Origin: Nitrospira sp.
Lineage (GTDB): Bacteria; Nitrospirota; Nitrospiria; Nitrospirales; Nitrospiraceae
DNA: 64,000 nt
Direction of reading: 5' to 3'
NCBI GenBank assembly: GCA_029194535.1
Contig: JARFXR010000002.1
Location: forward strand, 992,001-1,056,000
Shown: piece after piece, positions 45,637-54,970 of the stretch
Position numbering within the stretch: position 1 is the first letter of the stretch
How the letters are laid out: every line of letters begins with the position of its first letter
Position numbers and translations under genes: made by a program
Notes under the pieces: model-generated
The model's database searches: none
What the model saw: only the letters and a program-made list of their open reading frames with translations
Told to the model about the DNA's origin: nothing

Positions 45637-45990
45637 GTGGATGATTCCATCATGAAGCTCCGCTACTGTACCAGGGTAGATACCCGTCTTCCTGTTGTGT
45701 TTGCCGGTGAGTCGTTTGTCGGGGAAGGGACCGTGTTGAACCTCTCCGTTCCTGGATGCGCGATTACCAGCAAGAAGGTTGTCCGTTCTGGCTCATACCT
45801 CGAACTCAAGGTCCTGCTTCCCGACCAGACACCTCCCCTGTCGGTGGGCCTGGCGAGAGTCCGCTGGTGCCAGGGGCGGTACTTCGGCGTGGAGTTTATT
45901 TGTATGCCGGGTCAGGATCAGGTACGGCTTGGGCGTTTGATTCGGAACCCCGTTTTCGGAAAGTCCGGCTCATCGGTCGTTGCTCAGTAG
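45637..45990 (+). CDS. Single-domain PilZ protein
   Basis: A 117-residue PilZ domain, the classical cyclic di-GMP receptor. The ligand motifs RxxxR (in CTRVDTRLPVVF) and N-x-S-x-x-G (NLSVPGC) are present, and the barrel ends with RVRWCQGRYFGVEF. Start is GTG 45637 (GAGGG 4 bases before); ATG 45652 is a later alternative. A diguanylate cyclase gene is about 550 bases downstream on the same strand, so both ends of a c-di-GMP circuit are nearby. Confidence 0.85.
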   Translation: MDDSIMKLRYCTRVDTRLPVVFAGESFVGEGTVLNLSVPGCAITSKKVVRSGSYLELKVLLPDQTPPLSVGLARVRWCQGRYFGVEFICMPGQDQVRLGRLIRNPVFGKSGSSVVAQ

Positions 45991-46025
45991 TCCAATTTCC
46001 CACCGATATCTGCTACAATCGGCGT

Positions 46026-46361
46026 ATGCGGTCGATACGTTTTCTTTCCTACACGTTCTGTCTCTTGACTCTGAGTCTCGCCGGTTGTGCGGAGCCATTT
46101 ACCGTCTTCCATAGTCAGACAGGCGAGCCGATTTTGCTCGGTAGAAGATCCTTTTCGTACGAAGGGTGCCTCTCTACGATGCAGCAAGAGGCTGACCGGC
46201 TTGGAGTCACCTTCCGCTACGTCTACGTCCGGGGGTCGACATTCGGGCGGTCGCTCCTGTGGCCCTTCGAGCCTGGGTACGCTTGTGAGGCGGCGGTGGG
46301 TCCTGAGCAGGCCCCGACCGGTTCCTATCAGAACGTCCCTCCACTCTCCCCTCAGGGCTAA
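46026..46361 (+). CDS. Small lipoprotein
   Basis: A 111-residue protein with a signal peptide ending in the lipobox LAGC (Cys20), so it is probably lipid-anchored. The mature part has three further Cys and an aromatic-rich middle (FRYVYVRGSTFGRSLLWPF) but no motif I know. ATG 46026 follows a TACAAT box by only a few bases, and no clear RBS is seen, so translation may start on a short leader. The frame is open upstream, but it overlaps the PilZ gene there. Confidence 0.65.
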   Translation: MRSIRFLSYTFCLLTLSLAGCAEPFTVFHSQTGEPILLGRRSFSYEGCLSTMQQEADRLGVTFRYVYVRGSTFGRSLLWPFEPGYACEAAVGPEQAPTGSYQNVPPLSPQG

Positions 46362-46537
46362 TCGCGTCCATCGGCCTGCGTCCTCGTGCGGGACTTGTCT
46401 CCTATACATCTCTGATTCGCCCACAGAGTTATTGGCAACATTCCTGCTTTTTGTTCCTCAGCGTTCCCCGCTTGGCTATAATCAGACCGGGGAATCATGT
46501 GCATCTCTGCGATGTTACCGACATGAGCTAACCAACG

Positions 46538-47467
46538 ATGATCGCCGTTCTTCTGATAGAGGACAACGATGTCGACGCCCAGTTTACCCAGGATCTGCTG
46601 GCTGAGTGGAGTATAGAGGAGTTCCGCATCACCCACGTCAAAACCCTGGCGGACGGGTTGGCGCTCATCGGTCACACCCGCTTTGACGCCATTCTTCTTG
46701 ACCTTTCCCTTCCCGACGCTTTTGGATTGCCGACCGTTCGGCAGGTGCACACAACCAACCCTGCAATCCCGCTGGTCGTACTCAGCGGCGTCAGCGACCA
46801 GGCGCTGGCGCTGCAAGCAGTGCAACAAGGAGCCCAGGATTATCTGGTCAAGGGACAGGGCCATCCGGAACTTCTCGCCAGAGCGGTCCGCTACGCGATC
46901 GAACGCAAGCGCACGGAAGAGCGCTTGACCTATCTAGCCCAGTACGATCACCTCACCGGTCTCGTCAACCGGAGCCTGTTTCGCGATCGCATGATTCAAG
47001 CGATGGCCCGCAGCAAACGCCTTCAGCAACCCGTCGGGCTCATGCTGCTCGATCTCGACCGCTTCAAGGCCGTAAACGACACATTAGGCCACGACATCGG
47101 AGATGAGTTGTTGAAGGCGGTATCGGAACGATTGAAAAGCTGCGTCCGTGAGGTCGATACGGTGGCCCGCATGGGAGGAGATGAATTTACGGTCATTCTG
47201 GAAGGTGTGCCGTCGGAAGCCAGCATCGTCGTCGTGGCCAAGCGGATCGCCGAATCGATCTCCACGGCCTTTGAATTGAAGGGGCATAGCGTGTCGATCG
47301 GCGTCAGTATCGGAATCACGGTCTATCCCCACGACGATCAAGGGATAGACGAACTGCTCAAGCATGCGGATGAGGCGATGTATCGGGCGAAGCAGCAAGG
47401 AGGCAGCGGCTTCCATTTTCACGAGGCTTCGGGCTACCGCACGCAATCCGCTCATGCCGGTTCCTGA
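46538..47467 (+). CDS. Response regulator with GGDEF domain (diguanylate cyclase)
   Basis: A 309-residue two-domain protein making cyclic di-GMP. Residues 1-120 are a receiver with phosphoacceptor Asp55 (LLDLSLPD) and the acidic pair EDND near residue 8. A short linker leads to the GGDEF domain; GGDEF at 213-217 is intact and the inhibitory RxxD (REVD, 204-207) is in the right place, so product feedback is likely. A TATAAT box at 46477-46482 may be its -10, with a poor -35. No partner histidine kinase is adjacent. Confidence 0.93.
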   Translation: MIAVLLIEDNDVDAQFTQDLLAEWSIEEFRITHVKTLADGLALIGHTRFDAILLDLSLPDAFGLPTVRQVHTTNPAIPLVVLSGVSDQALALQAVQQGAQDYLVKGQGHPELLARAVRYAIERKRTEERLTYLAQYDHLTGLVNRSLFRDRMIQAMARSKRLQQPVGLMLLDLDRFKAVNDTLGHDIGDELLKAVSERLKSCVREVDTVARMGGDEFTVILEGVPSEASIVVVAKRIAESISTAFELKGHSVSIGVSIGITVYPHDDQGIDELLKHADEAMYRAKQQGGSGFHFHEASGYRTQSAHAGS

Positions 47468-47485
47468 TCATCTCTTCGCGCCGTC

Positions 47486-48298
47486 TCATCGCCCGATCTC
47501 GGAGAGCGGCGTGTCCGTGACGAATATCGCACCTCGTGGATTGGGTATCAGCGTGTTGGACCGTTCGAGTGCGTCCCGATCCGGAGACGTCCTGCAGTCA
47601 GGCGTCATCACCAAGCCCCAGTGGAGATTGTCCGTACAGCAGTTGTCCACCAGGAGCGCTTTGGCGTGATGGAAAAGCAGGAGGCCGCTCAGCATATTTT
47701 CTCGACACTGATTTCTGACCAGCTCCGGATAACTGCCTTCGTCCCGAACCGCAATGCCGAAATGATGATTGCCACGGCAGACATTCTCGGCCAATCGAGG
47801 CTGTGCCCCGGCAAATACGAACAAGCCGGACTCACGATTGCCGCAGAACTCGTTGCCCACGAACGTCGGCCGGGCTTCAGGCCCGTAGATGACGACGCCT
47901 GAAAGAATGCCCTCCAGGGCACGACACTGTGTCACCGTACAGGTGGAATCGAGAAGGTTCATCGCGGAATGTTGATCGCTCCCGATATAGCGAAAGCTGA
48001 TCCCGCTGATTCTTCCGCTCGGTACCTGCTGCAGATACAAGGGGGCGCCACGGCGGGAGAAGATATGAACGAGGTCTCGACCGGCGCCGATGAGGGTAAT
48101 CGGTCGCGACGCCACGAAGATCTTGTCCTCATAAGTTCCCGAACGGACGAAGACCTGGTCGTTCGCCTCCGCCTCGGCAAGCGCCGCACTCGGTCTCGGA
48201 TAGGCCTTGGCATCCTGTCCGTCCACCACCAGCGTTCTTCCCCCGAGCGGATTCGGGGGAATCTCCTGCTTGCCCTGATCCTCCTGCTCGGTCTTCAT
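47486..48298 (-). CDS. Right-handed beta-helix (pectate-lyase-like) repeat protein
   Basis: A roughly 270-residue protein. Repeated units of 21-23 residues such as GNEFCGNRESGLFVFAGA, ENVCRGNHHFGIAVRDEG and NQCRENMLSGLLLFHHA form PbH1-type coils of a right-handed beta-helix. The N-terminal part LVVDGQDAKAYPRPSAALAEA with DQVFVRSGTYEDKIFV matches the start of the DUF1565/NosD-like family. There is no signal peptide, so it is either cytoplasmic or exported by another route. No catalytic residues of pectate lyases are evident. Start ATG 48298 has a GGTAGGA upstream. Confidence 0.75.
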   Translation of the reverse strand: MKTEQEDQGKQEIPPNPLGGRTLVVDGQDAKAYPRPSAALAEAEANDQVFVRSGTYEDKIFVASRPITLIGAGRDLVHIFSRRGAPLYLQQVPSGRISGISFRYIGSDQHSAMNLLDSTCTVTQCRALEGILSGVVIYGPEARPTFVGNEFCGNRESGLFVFAGAQPRLAENVCRGNHHFGIAVRDEGSYPELVRNQCRENMLSGLLLFHHAKALLVDNCCTDNLHWGLVMTPDCRTSPDRDALERSNTLIPNPRGAIFVTDTPLSEIGR

Positions 48299-48631
48299 TC
48301 GCGTCCTACCGCTCGATCGTTCAGGCACAATCAACGGTCCCGGGAGGTCTCTCTCTCCAATCGTCGGTCACGCCAATATTGGTGACAGGCACACGACAGC
48401 GCCGGTGATGAGGAACTGCGGGCTCATGTTTGTCAAGCCGCGGGTTCGCCCAGCCAGACTCGTACAATTCTGTTGGCTCCCCCGGAGGTGGGGGAAACCT
48501 CTACGCTCCGAATCCCCGCATTGACGAGGTCTTACGCCGCTCTCTTGTAACTACTGCCGCCGACAACTGGCATGACGATTGCGATGTCTCGTGATCCCTA
48601 GAGCCATTGTGACTCACTTCGGAGGATGGCA
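48299..48631. other. Divergent intergenic region
   Basis: I see no gene here. It separates the beta-helix gene (minus) from the TPR gene (plus) and should contain both promoters, but I could not identify convincing boxes. A short hairpin, CCCCC-GGAGGT-GGGGG, lies at about 48480-48495. Confidence 0.4.
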
Positions 48632-49138
48632 ATGACCCCCCACAGACTCAGAATTGTTGCAGTATTCGGCGTGCTCCTGTCGTTGTGTTTCAGCCCAGTC
48701 TTGACCTCCGCCGCTCCGGGGCAAGTCCAGGATACATCGCGTCATCTGTATGATCGGGTGATGGAGGAATTCAAGCATCGTGATTACGAGGCGGCCTTGG
48801 CCGGCTTTCGCTTATTCCTCGAACTTCATGGCCAAACGGCGCTCGCTGCCAATGCACAATACTGGGTCGGGGAGTGTCAGTATAGAATGGGCCGCTACAA
48901 GGACGCCTTGGCATCGTTCTACAACGTTGTGTCCTATTATCCCCTCAGCCCAAAACTGTCCGCATCGACCCTGAAAATCGGCCAGACCTACAGCAGGCTC
49001 AAGGACTATGAGAAAGCGCGGATCATGTACGAGCGCGTGCTCGATGAATATCCGGACAGCCCGGAAGCCGAGGCGGCGAGAAAGGCGCTCGAGGTGGACC
49101 AGTCACGAATCGAAGCGACGACGATGGCGCCTGAATAG
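48632..49138 (+). CDS. Exported TPR protein, YbgF/CpoB-like
   Basis: A 168-residue protein with a signal peptide (about residues 1-26, cleaved near TSA-APG). Tetratricopeptide repeats follow: LYDRVMEEFKHRDYEAALAGF, NAQYWVGECQYRMGRYKDALASF (key residues W, G, Y, A), and LKDYEKARIMYERVLDEYPDSPEA. The arrangement is that of the TPR region of YbgF/CpoB or BamD-like proteins of the cell envelope, without the N-terminal coiled coil. ATG 48632 is 6 bases after GGAGG. tol-pal genes are not adjacent, so the role is only inferred. Confidence 0.8.
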   Translation: MTPHRLRIVAVFGVLLSLCFSPVLTSAAPGQVQDTSRHLYDRVMEEFKHRDYEAALAGFRLFLELHGQTALAANAQYWVGECQYRMGRYKDALASFYNVVSYYPLSPKLSASTLKIGQTYSRLKDYEKARIMYERVLDEYPDSPEAEAARKALEVDQSRIEATTMAPE

Positions 49139-49180
49139 AGGCCGCATTCGTTATGACGACCTCAGACACATCGCGTACGC

Positions 49181-49684
49181 TCACTCGCCGCCGATGCCCA
49201 ACATATCTCCCAGCTGCTGGACGGAGTAGAATCGATCCATCTCGAGAACAACCAGATTGATTCCCGCCGCTTGAACGATTCTCCGGATGTCCTGCCGTTT
49301 TTCCGCTTCGCGTGGGTCCGATTGCTGATCACTTTCGACCTGGACGACATGTTCGACCAGCCGCGATCCTGGATGAATCAGCACGAAATCCAAATTCTTG
49401 AGCGCCAGGCGGCGCAGCATCTGAACTCGCCCCGTTGCTCCGGCTTGCACCCGTACAACGCACATCAGCGGAACGCGAGCCAGCACGATGTACCGATCCT
49501 GCGCGGCCATCCGGAGCAGATTATAGAGCTGCAGGTCTTTGTCGCTGAGCGGAGGCTGCGGCTCCAAGATCACGCCGGTCGGGAGCGCGAGCGCTTCCGT
49601 GTGGGTCGGTTTCCTGCGGACCGTGAACCGCCACATGGCGTAGATACCTATGGCCAGACCACTCCAGAAGAATACATGATCCAT
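49181..49684 (-). CDS. Membrane-anchored DUF2726 protein
   Basis: A 167-residue protein with an N-terminal transmembrane helix (about residues 3-20), a linker with PQPPLSDKDLQLYNLL, and a domain with LARVPLMCVVRV and LDFVLIHPGSRLVEHVVQVE. This is the DUF2726 pattern, related to restriction-endonuclease-like folds. In active nucleases an Asp and an E-x-K triad are expected; here only part of this can be seen, so activity is doubtful. It ends near the TPR gene stop and follows anmK by 13 bases. Confidence 0.7.
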   Translation of the reverse strand: MDHVFFWSGLAIGIYAMWRFTVRRKPTHTEALALPTGVILEPQPPLSDKDLQLYNLLRMAAQDRYIVLARVPLMCVVRVQAGATGRVQMLRRLALKNLDFVLIHPGSRLVEHVVQVESDQQSDPREAEKRQDIRRIVQAAGINLVVLEMDRFYSVQQLGDMLGIGGE

Positions 49685-49697
49685 CCTACCGGCTCAC

Positions 49698-50864
49698 TTA
49701 TTTGAACAGTCGAGCCCACCGTGGGCCGGCCGGAACGATCGCCCCCAGAATAACCGGATGCGCGGCTCCCGTCACCGCCGGAAGATTTCCCCACTGTCCC
49801 TTGGCCGTTCGATAGGCCAAGACGGCGAATGCGACCGCCTCAAAGGCTTTGCTGTCCCATCCCAATGCATCGAACGTGGTCACCGGTACGGGAGCGAATA
49901 CGGCGGACAATTGAGCCATGATCGCCCGATTGCGAACCCCGCCTCCTCCGACCACGACTTCGTCGATCCGTCCCCTGATCCAGCGACGCGACGTTCCGAC
50001 GGCTTTGGCCGTCCACGCACTGCATGTCGCGAGGAGATCGTCCAAGGACAGCTTCTGCGGCCCCGCGAGCAGTTCTTCGGCCAACGTCACCCCGAATTCC
50101 TCTCTCCCGGTCGACTTCGGAGGCGGTTGAGACAGAAAGGGATGAGCCAACAGCTTGCTCAACAGCCTGCCGTCTGCTTTCCCGCGCAGCGCCATCTTCC
50201 CATCCCGATCCATAGCAAGACGGCCGTTCGTCGTACGAGCCACGAGGTTGTCGAGCACCATGTTTGCGGGACCGGTGTCGAACGCCACAACCCCTTCCTC
50301 CGTATAATCCGGAGGAATATACGTCACATTGCTGATGCCACCGAGGTTCACCACAAGCCTCGCGCGACGGGGGTGTCGGAGAAGGAGGGCATGAACCACA
50401 GGGGTGAGGGGAGCGCCTTGACCGCCGGCCGCGACATCTCGAGCCCGAAAATTCGCAATCGTGGTAATCCCCGTTCGCTCGGCGATGACCGCCGGCTCGG
50501 CGATCTGCAGCGTTGACCGGATGGCGCCTACACCAGGCGCCTGAATGCCGTGTGGAAGGTGATGGACGGTTTGGCCGTGTGATCCGATCAGCGCAACGTC
50601 GGAGGGACGAAGCTTGGCCACCCGAATAATCTGCAAGGCTGCATCGGCAAACCATTCGCCCAACAGGGCATTCAGGTGACAAATTTCTCCGACTGTTCCC
50701 GATACCGACGCGGTGAGGATCCGTTGCTGAAGCGTTCGCGGATAGGCGAGTGTTTCTGTGCCAAGCGTCTTCACTTGAAGCGATCGCTTTCGCCCTGTGA
50801 TTTCAACCAATGCCGCATCGACTCCGTCGCCCGAGGTCCCGGACATCAGTCCAATCACCTTCAT
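49698..50864 (-). CDS. anmK: Anhydro-N-acetylmuramic acid kinase
   Basis: Phosphorylates and opens 1,6-anhydro-MurNAc released by peptidoglycan recycling, giving MurNAc 6-phosphate. KVIGLMSGTSGDGVDAALVEI opens the protein; IGSHGQTVHHLPHG, VNLGGISNVTYIP, AFDTGPANMVLDNL and VVGGGGVRNRAIM are typical motifs of this ASKHA-fold kinase. ATG 50864 is 9 bases after GGAGG and is preferred over ATG 50873. At about 388 residues the length is normal. It is divergent from the metal transporter operon. Confidence 0.95.
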   Translation of the reverse strand: MKVIGLMSGTSGDGVDAALVEITGRKRSLQVKTLGTETLAYPRTLQQRILTASVSGTVGEICHLNALLGEWFADAALQIIRVAKLRPSDVALIGSHGQTVHHLPHGIQAPGVGAIRSTLQIAEPAVIAERTGITTIANFRARDVAAGGQGAPLTPVVHALLLRHPRRARLVVNLGGISNVTYIPPDYTEEGVVAFDTGPANMVLDNLVARTTNGRLAMDRDGKMALRGKADGRLLSKLLAHPFLSQPPPKSTGREEFGVTLAEELLAGPQKLSLDDLLATCSAWTAKAVGTSRRWIRGRIDEVVVGGGGVRNRAIMAQLSAVFAPVPVTTFDALGWDSKAFEAVAFAVLAYRTAKGQWGNLPAVTGAAHPVILGAIVPAGPRWARLFK

Positions 50865-51011
50865 GACTCTCATCCTCCGCTGGTCAAGGTGTCGTTGAGC
50901 GCCGCTACGCTAATGGAACTCTCGTCCGCGGTCAAGCCGCCGGTGCGTCAATCGGGCGAGTGGGCTGGTCGCGTTGACATCGTCTGGTCCCGATGTTACG
51001 GTCGCCCCCCC

Positions 51012-51953
51012 ATGCCCCAGCGTCTCTTGCGATCGAGCCGGTGCGTCCTGCTGCTCGTGCTACAGCTTCTGTGCTGCGTGATCATTCCCGCCAACGCGCT
51101 GGCCGCCGGTCCGCGTGAGGCTCTGAACATCGTCGTCACCATCCCCGTGCTCAAGGACTTCGTCGAGCAGGTCGGAGGGCCGCATGTCTCGGTGACCTCA
51201 CTGTTGAAGGGGTATGAGAACGAACATACCTATTCGCCGAAACCAAGCGACCTCATCGCCGTACGCAAAGCCCGCCTCTTCTTTCAAGTTGGGATCGGAC
51301 TGGAGATATGGGTATCCCCTCTTGTGAAGAATGCCGGAGGCCCTTCCCTGCGTGTCGTCACCACCTCCACCGGGATAGGGCTGATCGGCGATGCCCACAT
51401 CCCGGAGGACGACCATGCACGCGAGGAGCCGACGGTCGGAGGGAATCCGCACGTGTGGCTGGATCCGACCAATGCGGCCACGATGATCCGACACGTCACC
51501 GAAGCGCTGATACAGTCCGACCCGGACCATGCGGACGACTATCGCCGAAATCAGGCAGCCTATCTCACCCGCCTCGACCGACTGCAGACGGAACTGAGTG
51601 GAAGGGTCAAGGATTTGTCCGACCGGAAGTTCGTGGCGCACCACCCGGCCTGGCCCTATCTGGCCAGGCGATTCCGGTTCGATATCGTCGGGACGATTCA
51701 ATTGCAGTCGGGAGGCGAGCCGAGTGCGCGTCATATCCAAGAGCTGATTCAGACGATGAAACAGCACAAGGTCAAAGTCGTGGTCTCCGAAATTCAACTG
51801 AGTCAGAAATTTCCCGAACTCCTGGCAAAGGAGACCGGCGCCCGCGTTGTGGTGCTGACGACCCTTCCGGGCGGATTGCCTCGAACGGAAACCTATCTCG
51901 ACATGTTGCGCTACAATGTGCTCCAATTGGTCAATGCTCTCGAAGCCGCTTGA
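51012..51953 (+). CDS. znuA: Zinc/manganese ABC transporter substrate-binding protein
   Basis: A 313-residue periplasmic cluster A-I binding protein. It has a signal peptide (about residues 1-33), then IVVTIPVLKDFVEQVGG. Metal-ligand His are expected in NEHTYSPKPSD, NPHVWLDP and VAHHPAWPYLARRF, which match ZnuA/TroA proteins. The His-rich loop typical of zinc-specific ZnuA is reduced to a short acidic HIPEDDHAREE, so manganese or iron cannot be excluded. ATG 51012 is chosen because it starts the signal peptide; the frame is open upstream but covers the divergent promoter region. Confidence 0.9.
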   Translation: MPQRLLRSSRCVLLLVLQLLCCVIIPANALAAGPREALNIVVTIPVLKDFVEQVGGPHVSVTSLLKGYENEHTYSPKPSDLIAVRKARLFFQVGIGLEIWVSPLVKNAGGPSLRVVTTSTGIGLIGDAHIPEDDHAREEPTVGGNPHVWLDPTNAATMIRHVTEALIQSDPDHADDYRRNQAAYLTRLDRLQTELSGRVKDLSDRKFVAHHPAWPYLARRFRFDIVGTIQLQSGGEPSARHIQELIQTMKQHKVKVVVSEIQLSQKFPELLAKETGARVVVLTTLPGGLPRTETYLDMLRYNVLQLVNALEAA

Positions 51954-51989
51954 CCAGACGTTCTTGCTGTCGCAACCCGCCCCGGAGAC

Positions 51990-52802
51990 GTGAGCGTGTC
52001 ACTCCGTTCACAGGCCGTCATTCCACAGGCCATCATTCGCTTCGACCATGCCACATTCCAGTTTCCGGGCGTCGTGGCGCTCGAGGACATTTCGCTGGAT
52101 ATCCACGAAGGGGATTTCATCGGGGTCATCGGCCCGAACGGATCCGGCAAGACGACCCTGTGCCGGGCGGTGTTAGGTCTGCTGCCGCCGATCTCCGGAC
52201 ATCTCCGAATTTTCGACTGCGCCTGCGACAAGTTGCGTTGTCACCATCGGGCCAGAATCGGCTACCTGCCTCAGAAGGGAGTGGTGGATCGAAACTTTCC
52301 GGTGACGGTTCTCGAAACCGTCATGATGGGACGATACGGGGCCCTCGGTTTGTTTGCGCGTCCGACAAGTCGAGACCGGGACATCGCGGTCGATGCCCTG
52401 GCGCATGTCGGAATGGATGCGCATCGCGACACGGCGTTGGGACAGCTGTCAGGCGGACAGCAGCAGCGGGTCTTCATTGCACGAGCGCTCGCGCAGCAGC
52501 CGAAGGTCTTGTTGCTGGACGAACCGACGACGGGGCTCGATATTCCCACTCAGCACAGCGTCATCGATCTCGTGCAGAAGCTTCATGAGGAGCTCGGACT
52601 CACCGTGCTCCTGATTACACACGACATCAATATGATCCGTTCTCGAGTGGATCGATTGGTGTTGTTGAAAACCCGCTTGTTCGCCTCCGGCCCTCCCGCC
52701 GAGGTATTGAAGCCCGACATCCTGCGTCAGGTCTATGGGAAGGACGTGGTCATCACCGCACACGATACCATCCTCGTCGAGGACTACCACCACCACCACT
52801 GA
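51990..52802 (+). CDS. znuC: Zinc/manganese ABC transporter ATP-binding protein
   Basis: The 270-residue ATPase of the transporter. GPNGSGKTT (Walker A), LSGGQQQRVFIARAL (signature) and VLLLDEPTTGLD (Walker B) are intact. Translation starts at GTG 51990 or GTG 51996, near a CCCGGAG RBS; the second has better spacing. The protein ends in YHHHH, a short His tail that could bind metal. It lies 36 bases after the binding-protein gene and 9 before the permease. Confidence 0.93.
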   Translation: MSVSLRSQAVIPQAIIRFDHATFQFPGVVALEDISLDIHEGDFIGVIGPNGSGKTTLCRAVLGLLPPISGHLRIFDCACDKLRCHHRARIGYLPQKGVVDRNFPVTVLETVMMGRYGALGLFARPTSRDRDIAVDALAHVGMDAHRDTALGQLSGGQQQRVFIARALAQQPKVLLLDEPTTGLDIPTQHSVIDLVQKLHEELGLTVLLITHDINMIRSRVDRLVLLKTRLFASGPPAEVLKPDILRQVYGKDVVITAHDTILVEDYHHHH

Positions 52803-52811
52803 GACCGGGCC

Positions 52812-53666
52812 ATGCTAGAACTCTTTGCCTACGATTTCATGCAGCGTTCGGTGCTGGCGGCGGCCTTGGTCGGGGGCCTGTGCTCCGTCGTGGGCGTGTT
52901 CGTCGTCCTGCGTGGGCTGGCGTTCGTCGGAGCCGGGACCGCTCACGCCGCATTTGCCGGCGTCGCGCTCGGCTATTTGACCGGATGGTCGCCGTTGGCG
53001 CTGGCCGTGCTGTTCGGCTTGACGACCGTGTGGATCACCGGCTGGGTCGAGGAACACGGCCGCATGAAACTGGACGTGTCGATCGGCATTCTCTATACCG
53101 CCACGATGGCGCTGGCGATTCTGTTCATCGGACTGATGAAGACATACAATGCGGAGGTGTACGGCTATCTCTTCGGAAACGTCCTGTCCGTCACCAACGA
53201 TGAACTGCGCACGATCATGTGGCTCGGCATCTTCATCATCGGCCTGATGCTGCTGTTTTCCAAAGAGCTGTACTTCATCGCGTTCGATCAAGAAATGGCC
53301 GAGGCATCCGGCGTGCCGGCCCGTCGCATTTTTTTCCTGTTGCTGAGTCTGATCGCCCTCACCGTCGTCGTCTCACTCAAGACGGTCGGCGCGATTTTGG
53401 TGTTTGCCATGATCTTGATTCCCGCGTCGACGGCGTATCAGCTGACGCACAGCCTGTCCACCTTGACTTGGTACTCGCTATTCATAGGCATGACCACGGC
53501 CGTGTGCGGGGTGTTGATCTCGGCCTTGTGGGATGTCCCCTCCGGTCCCGCCATCGTTCTCTTGTCCACAAGCCTCTTTTTCCTGTCCATTCTGTTCTCC
53601 CCCAAAAGGCGTCGCTCGACCGGAGCGCCGTCGATGAGCTTCTCCCAGCCAATTGACCGTCACTGA
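52812..53666 (+). CDS. znuB: Zinc/manganese ABC transporter permease
   Basis: A 284-residue ABC-3 family permease with about eight transmembrane helices. FVVLRGLAFVGAGTAHAAFAGVALG is the conserved second-helix region, and FVAMILIPASTAYQ-type residues (here FAMILIPASTAYQL) form the later core. It completes the znuACB-like operon; no Zur- or MntR-type regulator is beside it. Confidence 0.93.
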   Translation: MLELFAYDFMQRSVLAAALVGGLCSVVGVFVVLRGLAFVGAGTAHAAFAGVALGYLTGWSPLALAVLFGLTTVWITGWVEEHGRMKLDVSIGILYTATMALAILFIGLMKTYNAEVYGYLFGNVLSVTNDELRTIMWLGIFIIGLMLLFSKELYFIAFDQEMAEASGVPARRIFFLLLSLIALTVVVSLKTVGAILVFAMILIPASTAYQLTHSLSTLTWYSLFIGMTTAVCGVLISALWDVPSGPAIVLLSTSLFFLSILFSPKRRRSTGAPSMSFSQPIDRH

Positions 53667-53770
53667 GGGACGAGAGGGACCTGTACCTGCTGAATTCTCG
53701 GTTTGCCATGAGCGGGGAAAGGCATTAAATTAGGCCCTTCGTGTACCTGGCGCGCATCCAAGGAGGACCT

Positions 53771-54421
53771 ATGAACGAGATAAGTAGGCGTCGGCACCTT
53801 GCAGGAGCACTGTGCGCAGGTCTGCTGATCTTCTGCATTGCAGCCGGTGCCGCATCGGCGGAAGAGTGGAAGACGGAAGAGGGAGGGATCGCCCCAGGAA
53901 CCTTCATGTTGGGGATGCGGGCGGGTTTTGCTCCGGTCACCCAACAGGTGAGCGCCAACACCTCGACCGATGTCGGATCGCTCCTCAACTTCCAGGCGAT
54001 GTATAGCCTCAACAGATGGTTTTTAGTCGGCCTGATGTTGGAATGGGAGCGGCACGGGATGGATCTCGAACGACCTGGTGTCGACTTGGGACACCAAGAC
54101 ACCGTCTCGGTCATGCCGACGGTCGAACTTCGTCCGGTGCGCTGGGGTCCGATCACTCCCTATATCAACATGGGTCTGGGCGTGAACGTCAACAGCTTCG
54201 GAGAGAGTAGTTCGATCCGAGGGACGACCATTTCTCCCAGCAACACCTTGGCCTGGCGGCTCGGTTGGGGCGCGGACTGGCTCCTGACGAAACAGTTCGC
54301 GCTCAATGCCGAAATGGCCTACAAGCGGAACGACGGACACGTAACCATCAATAACGTGAGAGACAACGATTGGAACTACTCGTCCTTCGGATTTCTGTTC
54401 GGGGTGAAGCTGTTCTTCTGA
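53771..54421 (+). CDS. Outer-membrane beta-barrel protein
   Basis: A 216-residue protein with a signal peptide (about residues 1-31, ASA-EEW) and a mature part made of alternating amphipathic strands (GTFMLGMRAGFAPV, FLVGLMLEWERHGM, PYINMGLGVNVN, LAWRLGWGADWLL), ending in FGVKLFF. The terminal Phe is the outer-membrane insertion signal, and about eight strands suggest an OmpW/OmpA-like barrel. The RBS AAGGAGG before ATG 53771 decides the start. Function unknown. Confidence 0.85.
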   Translation: MNEISRRRHLAGALCAGLLIFCIAAGAASAEEWKTEEGGIAPGTFMLGMRAGFAPVTQQVSANTSTDVGSLLNFQAMYSLNRWFLVGLMLEWERHGMDLERPGVDLGHQDTVSVMPTVELRPVRWGPITPYINMGLGVNVNSFGESSSIRGTTISPSNTLAWRLGWGADWLLTKQFALNAEMAYKRNDGHVTINNVRDNDWNYSSFGFLFGVKLFF

Positions 54422-54478
54422 ACCGGAGAGCGGGGAGCAGGGGCCGGAAAGGGCGCCTTCGAGCGAGGGTCTATCGCG

Positions 54479-54910
54479 TCATTCCTGTTTAGCCTGCTTC
54501 GATCGACTCCAGACCATCCCGGTCTGTTCCTTGGCGCTGAATCCCAGCTTTTGATAGAAGGCCGGGCGCCTCGTGCACAGCCAGAAGAGTTCGACTCGAC
54601 GCAGCCGAGGATGCTGAAGGATGCGCTGAACGATCTCCGTCCCGATCCCTTGCTTCTGGTAGGTCTTGTCGACGATCACATCCCATATCGTCGCTCGGTA
54701 GACGAAGTCGGACAAGACTCGCCCAAAGCCCACCAGATGCTCACCATCCCACGCACTGACGATGAGGTCCGTGTGCCGCAACATGTCCCTGGCATCCTCG
54801 AGGGTCCGATCTTTGGCCCAGGGTGCTTGGTGGAAGAGCCCGAGGAGCTGTGCCGCCTGAAGATCCTTCTTGTCGGAAAAAACCAGGGCGGTCTTGAGGG
54901 CAGAAGGCAT
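54479..54910 (-). CDS. GNAT-family N-acetyltransferase
   Basis: A 143-residue acetyltransferase. VGFGRVLSDFVYRATIWDVIVDKTYQ followed by QGIGTEIVQRIL is the acetyl-CoA-binding motif A (Q/R-x-x-G-x-G/A), quoted here in parts. The end, FYQKLGFSAKEQTGMVW, is the usual GNAT motif B. It is a single gene next to a small zinc-ribbon gene on the other strand. The substrate is unknown. Confidence 0.85.
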   Translation of the reverse strand: MPSALKTALVFSDKKDLQAAQLLGLFHQAPWAKDRTLEDARDMLRHTDLIVSAWDGEHLVGFGRVLSDFVYRATIWDVIVDKTYQKQGIGTEIVQRILQHPRLRRVELFWLCTRRPAFYQKLGFSAKEQTGMVWSRSKQAKQE

Positions 54911-54970
54911 CTTGTACTAAAGTATCTCCCCGCGGGTGAGTCGAAACGGGGCTAGTGTACGAGGAAACTC

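Noticed and set aside
46395-46411. TTGTCTCCTATACATCT resembles the Tn5 mosaic end used in sequencing adapters
   Set aside because: Only a partial match with internal differences, and the sequence runs on normally on both sides; most likely chance.
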